Assembly (NCBI GenBank): GCA_947044405.1
Contig: CAMRHE010000011.1
Coordinates: 6,926,501-6,990,500 of the forward strand
Direction of reading: 5' to 3'
Source: Leptodactylus fallax
Taxonomy: Eukaryota > Chordata > Amphibia > Anura > Leptodactylidae
Length of the DNA stretch: 64,000 bases
Shown here: piece after piece, positions 23,144-34,061 of the stretch
How positions within the stretch are numbered: the stretch's first letter is position 1
Layout of the letters: each line of letters opens with the position of its first letter
Program-made: the position numbers and the translations under genes
The notes under the pieces: generated by a model
The model's database searches: none
Seen by the model: the letters and a program-made list of their open reading frames with translations, nothing else
What the model was told of the DNA's origin: nothing

Positions 23144-24735
23144 CAGTCATGGCCAAAAGTTTTGAGAATGATACAAATATTAATTTTTACAAAGTCTACT
23201 GCTTCAGTTTTTCTAATGGCAATTTGCATATACTCCAGAATGTTATAAAGAGTGATCAGCTTAACAGCAATTACTTGCAAAGTCAATATTTGCCTAGAAA
23301 ATGAACTTTATCCCCCCAAACACATTTCAACATCATTGCAGCCCTGCCTTAAAAGGACCACCTAACATCGTTTCAGTGATTGCTCCATTAACACAGGTGT
23401 GGGTGTTGATGAGGACAGGGCTGGAGATCAATCTGTCATGATTAAGTAAGAATCACACCACTGGACACTTTAAAAGGAGGCTGGTGCTTGCCATCATTGT
23501 TTCTCTTCTGTTAACCATGGTTATCTCTAAAGAAACACGTGCAGTCATCATTGCACTGCACAAAAATGGCCTAACTGGGAAGAGTATTGCAGCTAGAAAG
23601 ATTGCACCTCAGTCAACAATCTATCGCATCATCAAGAACTTCAAGGAGAGAGGTTCCATTGGTGCCAAAAAGGCTCCAGGGCGCCCAAGAAAGACCAGCA
23701 AGCGGCAGGACCGTCTCTTAAAAGTGTTTCAGCTGCGGGATCGGGCTACCAGCAGTGCAGAGCTTGCTGAGGAATGGCAGAAGGCAGGTGTGAGTGCATC
23801 TGCACGCACTGTGAGGCGGAGACTCTTGGAGCAAGGCCTGGTCTCAAGGAGGGCAGCAAAGAAGCCACTTCTCTCCAGAAAAAACATCAGGGACAGACTG
23901 ATATTCTGCAAAAGGTACAGGGAGTGGACTGCTGAGGACTGGGGTAAAGTCATTTTCTCTGATGAATCCCCTTTTCGATTGTTTGGAACATCTGGAAAAC
24001 AGCTTATTCGGAGAAGAAGAGGTGAGAGCTACCACCAGTCTTGTCTCATGCCAACTGTAAAGCATCCTGAAACCATTCATGTGTGGGGTTGCTTCTCAGC
24101 CAAGGGAATCGGCTCTCTCACAGTCTTGCCTAAAACCACAGCCATGAATAAAGAATGGTACCAGAATGTCCTCCAAGAGCAACTTCTCCCAACCGTCCAA
24201 GAGCAGTTTGGCGCTCAACAATGCCTTTTCCAGCATGATGGAGCACCTTGCCATAAAGCAAAGGTGATAACTAAATGGCTCAGGGAACAAAACATAGAGA
24301 TTTTGGGTCCATGGCCTGGAAACTCCCCAGATCTTAATCCCATTGAGAACTTGTGGTCAATCATCAAGAGACGGGTGGACAAACAAAAACCAACAAATTC
24401 AGACAAAATTAAAGCATTGATTCTGCAAGAATGGACTGCTATCAGTCAGGATTTGGTCCAGAAGTTGATTGAGAGCATGCCAGGGAGAATTGCAGAGGTC
24501 CTGAAGAAGAAGGGTCAACACTGCAAATATTGACTTGCTGCATTAACTCATTCTAACTGTCAATATAAGCTTCTGTTACTCATAATATGAATGCAATTCT
24601 ATTTCTGTATGTGATAAAAACATCTCACAAACACACAAAAAAAACAGAGGGGCGCAGAACATGAAAAAAAAAAATATTTGTGTCGCCCTCAAAAAATTCC
24701 CCCCGCCACAAAAAAAAAAAAAAAAACAAAAAAAA
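23144..24735 (+). mobile_element. Tc1-like element H with a complete transposase ORF
   Basis: The left end 'cagtcatggccaaaagtttt' follows a TA at 23142-23143. The 3' side is collinear with a Tc1 3' non-coding region up to about 24605. After that the expected mirror of the left end is degraded into homopolymer-like sequence, so the right terminus cannot be placed exactly. The transposase is on the plus strand. Confidence 0.85.
23517..24533 (+). CDS. Tc1-family transposase, uninterrupted, DD35E spacing
   Basis: This would be a nuclear cut-and-paste transposase acting on the element ends. I choose the ATG at 23517 (MVISKETRAVI), giving 338 residues, the usual family length; an ATG at 23484 adds 11 hydrophobic residues. 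N-terminal helix-turn-helix regions span about residues 1-110, with a 'PGRPRKTSKRQ' hook near 60. Catalytic motifs: 'FSDESPFRLFG' (Asp 149), 'QHDGAPCHKAK' (Asp 241) and '[11 protein letters not shown]' (Glu 277). The second Asp and the Glu are separated by 35 residues, one more than in most Tc1 copies here. No stop or frameshift is visible, so the protein may be functional even if the right end is not. Confidence 0.92.
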   Translation: MVISKETRAVIIALHKNGLTGKSIAARKIAPQSTIYRIIKNFKERGSIGAKKAPGRPRKTSKRQDRLLKVFQLRDRATSSAELAEEWQKAGVSASARTVRRRLLEQGLVSRRAAKKPLLSRKNIRDRLIFCKRYREWTAEDWGKVIFSDESPFRLFGTSGKQLIRRRRGESYHQSCLMPTVKHPETIHVWGCFSAKGIGSLTVLPKTTAMNKEWYQNVLQEQLLPTVQEQFGAQQCLFQHDGAPCHKAKVITKWLREQNIEILGPWPGNSPDLNPIENLWSIIKRRVDKQKPTNSDKIKALILQEWTAISQDLVQKLIESMPGRIAEVLKKKGQHCKY

Positions 24736-24812
24736 AAAAAAGGGGCCCCCCTATTATTAATAATAATTTTTATTTTAAAAAATTATGTTTTTTTTTTATT
24801 TTTTTTTCCCAA
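24610..24812. other. Probable consensus/assembly error at the H-I junction
   Basis: Where the right end of H and left end of I should lie, the sequence collapses to runs of A, C, G and T. The order of bases still tracks the expected terminal repeats: for example the left arm of I should mirror 26281-26369, and the same word lengths appear with single bases replaced by homopolymer. Inner parts of the same arms (from 24812) match well. This pattern suggests basecalling or polishing failure rather than mutation. Confidence 0.6.
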
Positions 24813-26366
24813 TTTGATATATCTAATAACTGATGGACACACTAATATTTCAGGATTGAAATGAGGTTTATTGTACTAACAGAAAATGTGCAATATGCAT
24901 TAAACCAAAATTTGACCGGTGCAAAAATTTGGGTACCCTATCATTTTATTGATTTGAATACTCCTAACTACTTTTTACTGACTTACTGAAGCACAAAATT
25001 GGTTTTGTAACCTCACTGAGCTTTGAACTTCATAGCCAGGTGTATCCAATCATGAGAAAAGGTATTTAAGGTGGCCAATTTCAAGTTGTTCTCCTATTTG
25101 AATCTCCTCTGAAGAGTGGCATCATGGGCTCCTCAAAACAACTCTCAAATGATCTGAAAACAAAGATTGTTCAACATAGCTGTTCAGGGGAAGGATACAA
25201 AAAGTTGTCTCAGAGATTTAACCTGTCAGTTTCCACTGTGAGGAACATAGTAAGGAAATGGAAGACCACAGGGACAGTTCTTGTTAAGCCCAGAAGTGGC
25301 AGGCCAAGAAAAATATCAGAAAGGCAGAGCAGAAGAATGGTGAGAACAGTCAAGGACAATCCACAGACTACCTCCAAAGAGCTGCAGCATCATCTTGCTG
25401 CAGATGGTGTCACTGTGCATCGGTCAACAATACAGCACACTTTGCACAAGGAGAAGCTGTATGGGAGAGTTTCTGAAAAGAAGCCGTTTCTGAAAGCATG
25501 CCACAAACAGAGTCACCTGAGGTATGCAAAAGCACATTTGGACAAGCCAGCTTCATTTTGGAAGAAGGTCCTGTGGACTGATGAAACAAAGATTGAGTTG
25601 TTTGGTCATACAAAAAGGCGTTATGCATGGCGTCAAAAAAACACAGCATTCCAAGAAAAACACTTGCTACCCACTGTAAAATTTGGTGGAGGTTCCATCA
25701 TGCTTTGGGGCTGTGTGGCCAATGCCGGCACCGGGAATCTTGTTAAAGTTGAGGGTTGCATGGATTCAACTCAGTATCAGCAGATTCTTGAGAATAATGT
25801 ACAAGAATCAGTGACGAATTTGAAGTTACGTTGGGGATGAATATTTCAGCAAGACAATGATCCAAAACACAGCTCCAAATCTACTCAGGCATTCATGCAG
25901 AGGAACAATTACAATGTTCTGGAATGGCCACCCATCCCCAGACCTGAATATCACTGAACATCTGTGGGATAATTTGAAGCGGGCTGTCCATGCTCGCGAC
26001 CATCAAACTTAACTGAACTGGAATTGTTTTGTAAAGAGGAATGGTCAAAAATACCTTCATCCAGGATCCAGGAACTGATTAAAAGCTACAGGAACGACTA
26101 GAGGCTGTTATTTTTGCAAAAGAGGATCTACTAAATATTAATGTCACTTTTCTGTTGAGGTGCCCATACTTTTGCACCAGCCAAATTTTGGTTTAATGCA
26201 TATTGCACATTTTCTGTTAGTACAATAAACCTCATTTCAATCCTGAAATATTACTGTGTCCATCAGTTATTAGATATATCAAATTGAAATGGCTGTTGCA
26301 AACACCCAAATATTTAGAACTAAAAATGATTAAGATTAATAGGGGTGCCCAAACTTTTTCATATGA

Positions 26367-26369
<3 letters not shown>
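24736..26369 (+). mobile_element. Tc1-like element I
   Basis: The right end reads inward 'cagtcatatgaaaaagtttg' and abuts TA at 26370-26371. Left and right arms match closely over at least 140 bases (24812-24955 against 26185-26285 and beyond), while the outermost left ~75 bases are corrupted. The transposase is on the plus strand and broken. Elements H and I lie end to end in the same orientation. Confidence 0.87.
25124..26101 (+). pseudogene. Tc1 transposase pseudogene (element I)
   Basis: The frame opens at ATG 25124 (MGSSKQLSNDLKTKI) and is intact for 238 codons: helix-turn-helix with 'RSGRPRKISERQ', then the first catalytic motif 'LWTDETKIELFG' and 'FGGGSIMLWGC'. A TGA at 25838-25840 then truncates it. 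In the same frame the second motif '[13 protein letters not shown]' follows at once, so the stop is a point change. A small deletion near 25930 shifts the frame before the 'PDLNITEHLW'-like motif, where the usual Pro-Ile-Glu is already altered. Non-functional. Confidence 0.88.
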
Positions 26370-26411
<42 letters not shown>

Positions 26412-26632
26412 GTGATTTTAACACTTTTAAAAACAAAATTTTTTTTTTTTTTTAAAAAAAAAAAAAAATTTTTTTAAAAAAAACAAGCAAACACATATAT
26501 GATGGGGCGCGGTGGGTGGGGTGTGCAGAAAGAAACAACAGCTCGTCAATTGCCGGGGGGGAAGGTAGGGGGGGAGGGGGGGGGGGGGGGGAAGGGAGGA
26601 AGGGGGGTGGGGGGGGGGGGGATCAGACCCCT
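26370..26632. repeat. (TA)n, poly-A/T and G-rich low-complexity tract
   Basis: (TA)n covers about 26370-26409. It is followed by T and A homopolymers (26440-26485) and then a G-rich tract (26560-26622) with runs of up to about 18 G. The G-rich part could form quadruplexes if real, but the style matches the suspect H-I junction, so sequence quality is doubtful. Confidence 0.7.
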
Positions 26633-26906
26633 GTGATCTCTCTCATACACAGGGGTTCCGATGCTTAGAGGAGGGAGCCCCCTCCCTCCAAAATCCCTTA
26701 GATACGGCATTCACTATTGACCACGGCATCTAAAGGTTAGGAGCCATGAGCACTAAGAGCAAGTGAGTACACAGCTGAGTAGCTGCCTGTGAGAGTGCAG
26801 GAGACCCCTCATTATTCCACTACAACTGACGTAGAACATCAATTGCGGCAGAATAGGTCCTGTTAGTGACTGATTATAAAAAGTTTATGCATCAATCACT
26901 AAAGCA
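26633..26906. other. Unassigned
   Basis: Short non-coding stretch between the G-rich tract and a fold-back element, with no feature that I can support. Confidence 0.35.
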
Positions 26907-27615
26907 TTAAAGGAAACCTCTCAGCCACGATTTTAGAACCCGAACCAAGCACAATACCTGAAAGGGTACTGTACGTTTTCTGCAGTTGTGTCCTTTGCAC
27001 AATACTGTCATCCTCTAGAAAATAACTTTTATTCAATATTCAAATTAGTCAGAGGGTGGAGTGCTAGACAAAGAATTCAAGCACTGCATGCTCCCTTTGC
27101 TGTAATTGACTCTCCTTTCACTCCTTAGCCATCTCTGTAAAGGCCCCAATGTACTCCCATTTGAATCAAATCCTCAGGCCTAAGCTCATCACTGTGCTTG
27201 CGCTGAGGGTGTGACACAACTGCTTTGGTAGAGTCCCAGTTTTACATTTTTCTCCGCACATGCTCCCCATCTTCTGATAGTTCATGAGGCATGGGAGCAA
27301 TGAGCATGATTGTAGTATCATAGCACACCCCTGGAGAATGTGCAGCGAAGAGCATACATCGGGAGAGTACATCGGGACTATTGTGGTGATGTCAGAAGGG
27401 CAAAGGGGTATCAATTACAGTAAAGAGGCGTGCAGAGCTTTACTTCTTCGGCTAGTTCTACACCCCATTGACTTCAAGAAGGTAATTTGAATATTGAATA
27501 TAACTTTTTGGAGGATGGCAGGATTGTTCAGGCTTCATAAGGACACCATTGCAGAAGACATGCAGTTAATGTACTTTGATTGGGTGCTAAAATCACACTG
27601 ACAGGTTCCCATTAA
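26907..27615. repeat. Fold-back MITE, about 0.7 kb
   Basis: Ends 'ttaaaggaaacctctcag' and the reverse complement of 'ctgacaggttcccattaa' are imperfect inverted repeats. The palindrome extends inside: 'attcaatattcaaat' near 27037 pairs with 'atttgaatattgaat' near 27488. Both outer ends carry TTAA, which would fit a piggyBac-derived non-autonomous element, but this is weak. The ORFs within are chance. Confidence 0.6.
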
Positions 27616-28475
27616 TTTCTGCTGATGTGGGGAGAAGTGCAGGAGGGGGAAGGGAGCACACTGCCTGTGTGAGCTGAACATACAAAAAGAGGACCAGAAG
27701 TGTATTAGGCAGACTGGATAGTCCCAGCATCATGGCTTACCTTGTAGAAAAAGAGATGTGAAAGAATCAGTTGTTGAAGAAAGGAGAAGACCTGTGAGTA
27801 CCCCCTCCTCCCTGTTTTCTACAAAGCATATGTGGACGCAAGAGTTAAAAATAAATCATGTTTCACTGCCCTTATATATGCATTAGTTTTGCCTACCATA
27901 CAGTAGCAGTGGGCAGCATTATACAGTATGGGAGCATTATACCAATGGGAGATAATATATGTGCTGTATAATGATTATAGGATTGTATAACCCTATTACT
28001 CTGACTGCTAGACGTGAGCATACAATTCAGAGAGGAAAATATGATGTATTATAAAAGGGGTTGCCTGTTAAATTCCCCTGATGCTAGTGTGGTTCCCTGC
28101 TGGCCATGCAACAATGAGGTCACATACATAATTCATGTTACTGGTGCAACCAAACACTGACTCCAGCAATCCATTGAAGGTGAGCTAGTGGCAGGTGGCT
28201 TGGGGGAACTGAATAGACCATAGGAGTGTGAAAGTGTTGAAAAAATAATTGTCTCTATTGATGAAATAGACAGCAACCCCCACATAGCAGTTTAGGAAAG
28301 TATTTGCTATTTCAAAGTTTAACTCTGGAAAATTCTACTTTCTGCTTATCTGAATTTTAAGGTACATAGGTTAAGTTCACACAGCATACAATTACAGCTA
28401 ATCAATTTAAGCATCATTGTAATTCTGTATAATCATGATTGCTAAGCCTCTGCTTAAAGGAGCCAAGACTCTGCA
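27616..28475. other. Unassigned
   Basis: I see no coding motif, tandem array or element terminus here. Confidence 0.35.
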
Positions 28476-28922
28476 TAAAGGAGGCGACAATAATGTCCAG
28501 GCAAAATTTTTATATTTTAAAAAGGCCCGGGGAGGTGAAAAAAACAAAAAAATCTATCCCTGGTGCTCCGGTGCCTTCCAGCTTGGTCCAGAACTGCCAG
28601 TCCATTGTTATCTTCCGGCGGAAATCCCCCACAAATGACTGCTGAGGCCAGTCAGCGGCCTCAGTGAAGGGCACATGACGTCATTACTTGTGACGTCCCG
28701 GGGGTATCTTCCTAAGACTGCTGAGGCCAATCAGCAGCTGCAGCGGAAGGACTCCGGGACGTCACAGCCGGCGAGCAGTTTCACCTTGAGAGGACAGCCC
28801 AGCAGGACTGGGAGGACTCCGGAGCATCGGGGATAGGTGAGTATGATTTTTTTTTTTTTTTTTTTTTTCACCTCCCCCGGCCTATTTTAAAAATATTTAT
28901 TTTGCTTGGACAACCTCTTTAA
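28476..28922. repeat. Fold-back MITE with CG-rich centre
   Basis: The left arm (about 28476-28547, with 'aaaggcccggggaggtgaa') is the imperfect reverse complement of the right arm (about 28859-28922, with 'ttcacctcccccggcctatt'). The centre has the palindromic phrases 'gacgtcattacttgtgacgtc' at about 28678 and a T run at 28848-28868. Non-coding. Confidence 0.65.
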
Positions 28923-29204
28923 GGCTTTCAGAGAAAGCCTGCCTGATACTGAAGCTCTTTCTGTGTCATTGTCATATTCTCCAATGCACTGGAACATATT
29001 AGGAAACCTAAGTGAATCTTTTCAAATGACTTCAGTCTGACTCCAAATTAGTACTTAAGCCTCCTTCATATGACCATACTTTTCATCTGCAATTGCGGAT
29101 ACATTACCATGAGCCCAGACACATGACCTGCATTTTTAGGTAGTCAAAGGACCTGAGTTCCAATGTAGCAGAGTCAACCATATCTGCAATCCTAAATAGG
29201 CCTG
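28923..29204. other. Unassigned, possible truncated MITE
   Basis: The phrase 'aagcctccttcatatgacca' near 29059 resembles a frog MITE end (recalled); no partner arm is seen. Confidence 0.25.
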
Positions 29205-31470
29205 CCCTCAACTATACACGGACCATGATGGTCGACAGTCCCTCAGGAAGAAGTGGATTGAATAGGAAAGAGACCATTGAGGAACGCTTAGATTCTAGGG
29301 GGAACAACTGACGGCAAACAGACCAAATAGCCCTAGTGAAGCGAATGGGACCCAGTAAGGGCAGAGAAGGAGGTGGGGGGGGGAGCCAGCCCACAGTAAG
29401 GCTGTAATTTCCACCCATTTGGTGTATGCGGGTAAAGCTGCCCAAAATGGCATACAGTGCAGGTGGGTTGCACAGTAATAATGAAGAAGATGTGGGACGG
29501 CCAGCCCCCCGCATCCCCTCCCCGCCAACATCAACGACCGGGGAATGCAATGGCGATTAGCATTCCAAATAAATTGGAGGATAGTCCTCTGCAAACCCCA
29601 AAGTTCCGCTCAAGGGACCTCTACTGGAAGTGTCTCATAGAGATAAAGCAGCTTCGGCAGGAAGGTCATCTTAACCACCACAATGCAACCCAACAGGGAG
29701 ATTGGTAGAGGTCCTGAGCTCGCGTAACAGTCGCAGATAATTTGCAGAGTGAAGGGTCACATACGTGGAAGCGTCATGGATCCCAAGATGGAGGATGCCT
29801 TTCCACTGAAAGCTATAATTACTACAGAGGAGACTTTGGAGGTTGTGGGGATTAAGAGGTCTTAGAGGAATTAATGGTATACCCTAAAAGTCAACCAGAA
29901 CCCATAGTAAGTTAGGTAGGGTGTTGTGGGGGGAAGTTAGGCTAAGGAGATGTCATCCGCAAAAAGAGATATCTTAAATTTCCTATACCAAACTTTGACC
30001 TCCTTAACATCAGGATCCCGCCGAATCATAGCAGCCAATGGTTCAATACAGAGATTGAAAATAAGGGGGGAAGAGAGAGCATTCTTGTCTCGTCCCATTA
30101 TCAATGGGAAAGGGGGCCGAGGAGGAGTGAGGGAGCCCAGAGTGCCATCAGGAAGGCTCCCAAGAAACTAAAGGTCTCCAATGTATGGATGCATGAATGA
30201 CCAGTCAAGGCAGTTTAAAGCCTTCTCGCTTTTCAGGCTCAGGAGAAGGGAGGGGGTGGAATGATGGTTGACCACCTCTATCAAATCCACAGTATTTATG
30301 GTATTGTCACTCCCCTGACGACAAGGGATAAAACCCACCTGCTCCTTGTGGATAAGCCAGGGGAGATAAGCATTCAGTGGATTGGCCAGGAATTTGATGT
30401 AGAATTTCAAGTTGGTGTTCAGCAGGGTAATGGGATAATAATTAGAACAGTCTTGTAGGAAGTTACCCGGCTTGAGGACCAGGGTAATTTGCGAGTGCAA
30501 CATGGATGATGGGATTGGAGAGCCCAAGAGGAATGCATTAAATAGGTCTATGAGGTGGTGCAATAGTTGAAAGGTTTTATAATATAAATAGGTGAATCTG
30601 TCAGGCCCCGGGGCCTTACCATTTGGGAGTTCCTTCAAGATCCTCTCCAATTCCTCATCAGTAATAGGGGCATTAAGGGAGGATTGTACATGATGGGTCT
30701 CCAAATCTCAGAGATAAGCTTGGGCTGCCCCAATTAGCAGAGGACTGTCTGGGAGAGGTGCTCCGTCAGCCGGGAGGTAAGGGATTGGATTCAAGTCAAT
30801 AGCAGCTATATCTTCAGTTGTCTGTCTTTTTTAAGCTGAGATGCCAATGCAATGCAATGTCCTCGCATGACCGTCTTGTGAGCCTCCAACAGGACCACAA
30901 CGGAAGTCACGGAAGCCAAATTGTTATGGAATCACGTTGTCAAATGGGACCGTAATGTGACTAGGGTAGTAGGACCCATGAGTAGGATTTCATTGAGGCG
31001 CCAATGATACCATCGTGTAGGAGTTGGGGCAGAGAACAAGGTCACTACACCTGGGGCATGGCCAGACCAGGAGAGGGTGCCAATATCCCAGTCCACGAGT
31101 AATCTAAGGGAGGGGTTGTTCCAAAAGAAATATTCAATATGTGTGTGGGTGTTATGGGGGTGGGAAAAAAGTAGGAACACCGTGATGATCCATGCGCCAG
31201 AGGTCATACAAAGCACGGGCTCGGATTAAACGGTGGAACTCTTTCGCTAGCTGGATCTGCGCGCGGTGTAGAGGCTTATTAGGTACCAATAACAGGTCTT
31301 CAGGAACTAAGAAAAACCATGTTAAAATCACCACCCAGCAGCCAAGTCCCAGCAGGGATGGGCCCGGAGGTGGTGTAGAACCCAATGCAAAAAAAAAAGG
31401 ACCAACCGCCTTTTAGTATTGGAGCCCAGGCCCTTGGCATTCATAGTAACACATCTAACCATTGGGGCCA
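29205..31470 (-). pseudogene. L1/Tx1-type LINE ORF2 pseudogene, 3'-truncated
   Basis: ORF2 appears to start near 31460 ('MVRCVTMNAKGLGSNTKR'). An APE-type endonuclease follows ('NTHTHIEYFFWNNPSLRLL', 31150-31080), then the RT fingers and palm (30704-30168: 'ITDEELERILKELPNGKAPG', 'HKEQVGFIPCRQGSDNTIN'). An 'LFADDISL' box sits near 29975-29952 and a thumb/C-terminal part at 29594-29295. The endonuclease SDHxP-type motif reads 'SGHAP' and palm A reads 'KSEKALN', so catalytic residues are lost. The 3' end of ORF2 is missing. Frames shift repeatedly. Confidence 0.8.
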
Positions 31471-32449
31471 GAAGGGAGGGAATGGCAGCAAAATGGAAGT
31501 AGGCTCACCCACATCACAGGAAGCTGGCAGAATCCTGGCGTAGAACGATGTTGAAAGTAGGTGATGGAGTCGCAGACTGCAATGAAGTGCTCCTAGACCA
31601 AAAGGAGGGGGGAAGGAAAAGGGGGGGAACGACAAAAAAAACACCTGCAAGGAAAACAAAACATAAAGACAGTTAAGAAACAGGTTATGGGCAGGACTAC
31701 ATCTCCTGCTAGGAGGCAATCTTAGACAGTTGGTAAGGTATACCAACAAAATAGGAAAAACATCAGTAAATACAATAAAAAATAATGATCCCCACTATGG
31801 GGGAAGTGACCAGAGGATTGGGCGTGAAGTGTCAACAGGCACTGTAACCACTAAGGAAGCATGGCAAAAAAGCTGGGTGGACTCCTCTCCTCCCTGCGCA
31901 ATAACAATCTAGGACTAGACAACAGGGAAGATACTTGTGGACCTAGGAAAGAAGGAAACAGGGCAATATGAACAGGCAAGCAAAATAAAGACACAATGGC
32001 GACTGTGTACGGGGTACCCCTGAATCAGAGTCCTCTGATAATATATCAGCCATAGGTTCTAGGTTGGGATTGGTATCAGGAGCCAGTGATTGAAGGCATA
32101 GATGCAGGGGGATCCCCAGCCCAATGTGGGAGCCAGAGGTTGTCCAGGAGGAGCAGTGGGAATAACCTACATATCAGCAAAGGTGGCCAGAGAGCTGCTG
32201 TGGCTCTTGAGGAGGAGGAAGGGCCGATGTCAATGGTGGTACTGCTCCTGGTACTAATGGAGCTGTCTGGTCCTGGGCTAAAGAGCTCCGAGGCTGCACC
32301 GGGACCGACTTGGAACATGGGGGTAGCGAGAACTCCACCAGCGATGTCAGTGCCAGAGGGGAAATGCTGCAGGAAGCCACCAGCACAGAAGATGAGGAAG
32401 GCCCTGGCTGGTCCCAAAATGGCTGCGACCACATGGAGGTGGAGGTATT
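31471..32449. other. Possible 5' region of the second L1; otherwise unassigned
   Basis: It lies directly upstream of the minus-strand ORF2 start. The frames here (for example 32492-32076 minus) are rich in Pro and Ser and overlap on both strands, without an ORF1 motif that I recognise. A 5' UTR or ORF1 remnant is an inference from position only. Confidence 0.3.
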
Positions 32450-33953
32450 TATAATGGAGAGGTCTGTAATTTTTATCTTTGATATACTTCAATTGTGAGA
32501 GACAGAATCTTAAAAAAAGAATCCAGAAAATCAGATTGTATGATTTTTAAATAATTAATTTGCATTTTATTTCATGAAATAAGCATTTGATACAATAGTA
32601 AAACAGAACTTAATATTTGGTACATAAACCTTTGTTTGTGATTACAAAGGTCAGAAGTTTCCTGTAATTCCTGATCAAGTTTGCACAGCAGCAGGGATTT
32701 TGGCCCACTCCTCCATATAGGTCTTCTCCAGATCTTTCAGGTTTCGGGGCTGTAACTGGGCTACATTGGGTTTCACCTTCCTCAAAAATTTTCTATTGGG
32801 TTAAGGTCTGGAGACTGGCTAGGGAACTCCAGGAACTTGAAATGCTTCTTACAGAGCCATTACTTAGTTGCCCTGGCTGTGTGTTTCGTGTCATTGTTAT
32901 GCTGAAAGACCCAGCCATGACCCATCTTCAATGCTCTTACTGAGGGAAGGAGGTTGTTGGTCAAAATTTTGCGATACATTGCCCCATACATCCTCCATTC
33001 AATAGTGTGCAGTCATTCTGTACCCTTTGCAGGAAAGCACCCCCATGGTATGTTTCCACCCCCATGCTTCATGGTTGGGACGGTGTTCTTAGGGTTGTAC
33101 TCATCCTTCTTCTTTCTCCAAATACAGCGAGTGGAGTTGATAACAAAAATTTCTATTTTGGTCTCATCTGACCACATGACCTTCTCCCATGCCTCCTCTG
33201 AATCATCCAGATTGTAATTGGCGAACTTCAAATGTGCCTGGACATGTACTGGTGGGTGCAGGGGGACCTTGCATGCCCTGCAGGATTTTAATCCATGACG
33301 GCGTAGTGTCTTTTTAACAGTAATCTTGGAGACTGTGGTTCCAGCTCTCTTCAGGTCATTGGCCAGGTCCTCCCATGTAGTTCTGAGCTAATTCCTGACC
33401 TTTCTGAGAATCGTCTTTACCACACAAGGTGAGATCTTGCATGGAACCCCTGACCAAGGAAGATTGACAGTCATCTTGTGTTTCTTCCATTTTCTAATAG
33501 TTGCCTTCTCACCAAGCTGTTTGCCTATTGTCTTGTAGCCCATCCCAGCCTTGTGCAGGTCTACAGTTTTGTCCCTGTTCTCCTTAGACAGCTCTTTGGT
33601 ATTGGCCATGGTGGAGAGGTTGGAGTGTGATTGATTGTGTGTGTGGACAGGTGTCTTTTATACAGGTAACGAGTTCATCAGTTGCAGTTAATACAGGTAA
33701 TGAGTGCAGAGTAGGACAAGCTAACAGATCTGTGAAAACCAGAATTCTTGCTGGTTGGTAGATGATCAAATACGTATTTCATGCAATAAAATGCAAATTA
33801 ATTCTTTAAAAATCAAACCATGTGATTTTCAGACATTTTTTTTTAGATTCTGGCTCTCACAGTTGAAGTGGACCTACGATAAAAATTACAGACATTCTCC
33901 ATTCTTTGTAGGTGGGAAAACTTGCAAAATCACCAGTGTATCAATTACTTATT
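32450..33953 (-). mobile_element. Tc1-like element J (same subfamily as element M)
   Basis: Terminal regions at 32455-32600 and 33800-33930 are diverged inverted repeats, sharing 'gtctgtaatttttatc' against 'gataaaaattacagac'. The outermost left end is lost. The interior parallels element M in order and wording. The right end abuts the DIRS element directly. Confidence 0.75.
32655..33609 (-). pseudogene. Tc1 transposase pseudogene (element J)
   Basis: It starts at ATG 33609 ([22 protein letters not shown]) with the helix-turn-helix region. It then breaks at a stop near 33388 and resumes with the first catalytic motif ('VMWSDETKIEIF', around 33180) and 'HGGGNIPWGCFPAKG'. Later parts are shifted. 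The subfamily agrees with element M. Dead. Confidence 0.8.
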
Positions 33954-33957
33954 TAAC

Positions 33958-34061
33958 CTCGCCACCATGACAGCACCAACACCGGAGAGATTGACCCTTG
34001 ACCCTAATAGGAACAGGAACACAGATTAAAAGCACCCTCCCCCCCACCTCCTCAGTGTTTT
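33958..34061 (+). repeat. DIRS left inverted terminal repeat
   Basis: It matches the reverse complement of about 41858-41955 at roughly 90% or better by eye, with one 4-base gap ('cacagatt' against 'cacagagagatt'). Confidence 0.85.

Noticed and set aside
28435..28645. Two overlapping frames of about 67 codons as a small gene
   Set aside because: They fall in a fold-back MITE arm and lack any motif or conservation.
31441..32492. Pro/Ser-rich frames as a possible host protein
   Set aside because: They overlap on both strands, show no motif and lie upstream of a LINE ORF2, so an L1 5' region is more likely.
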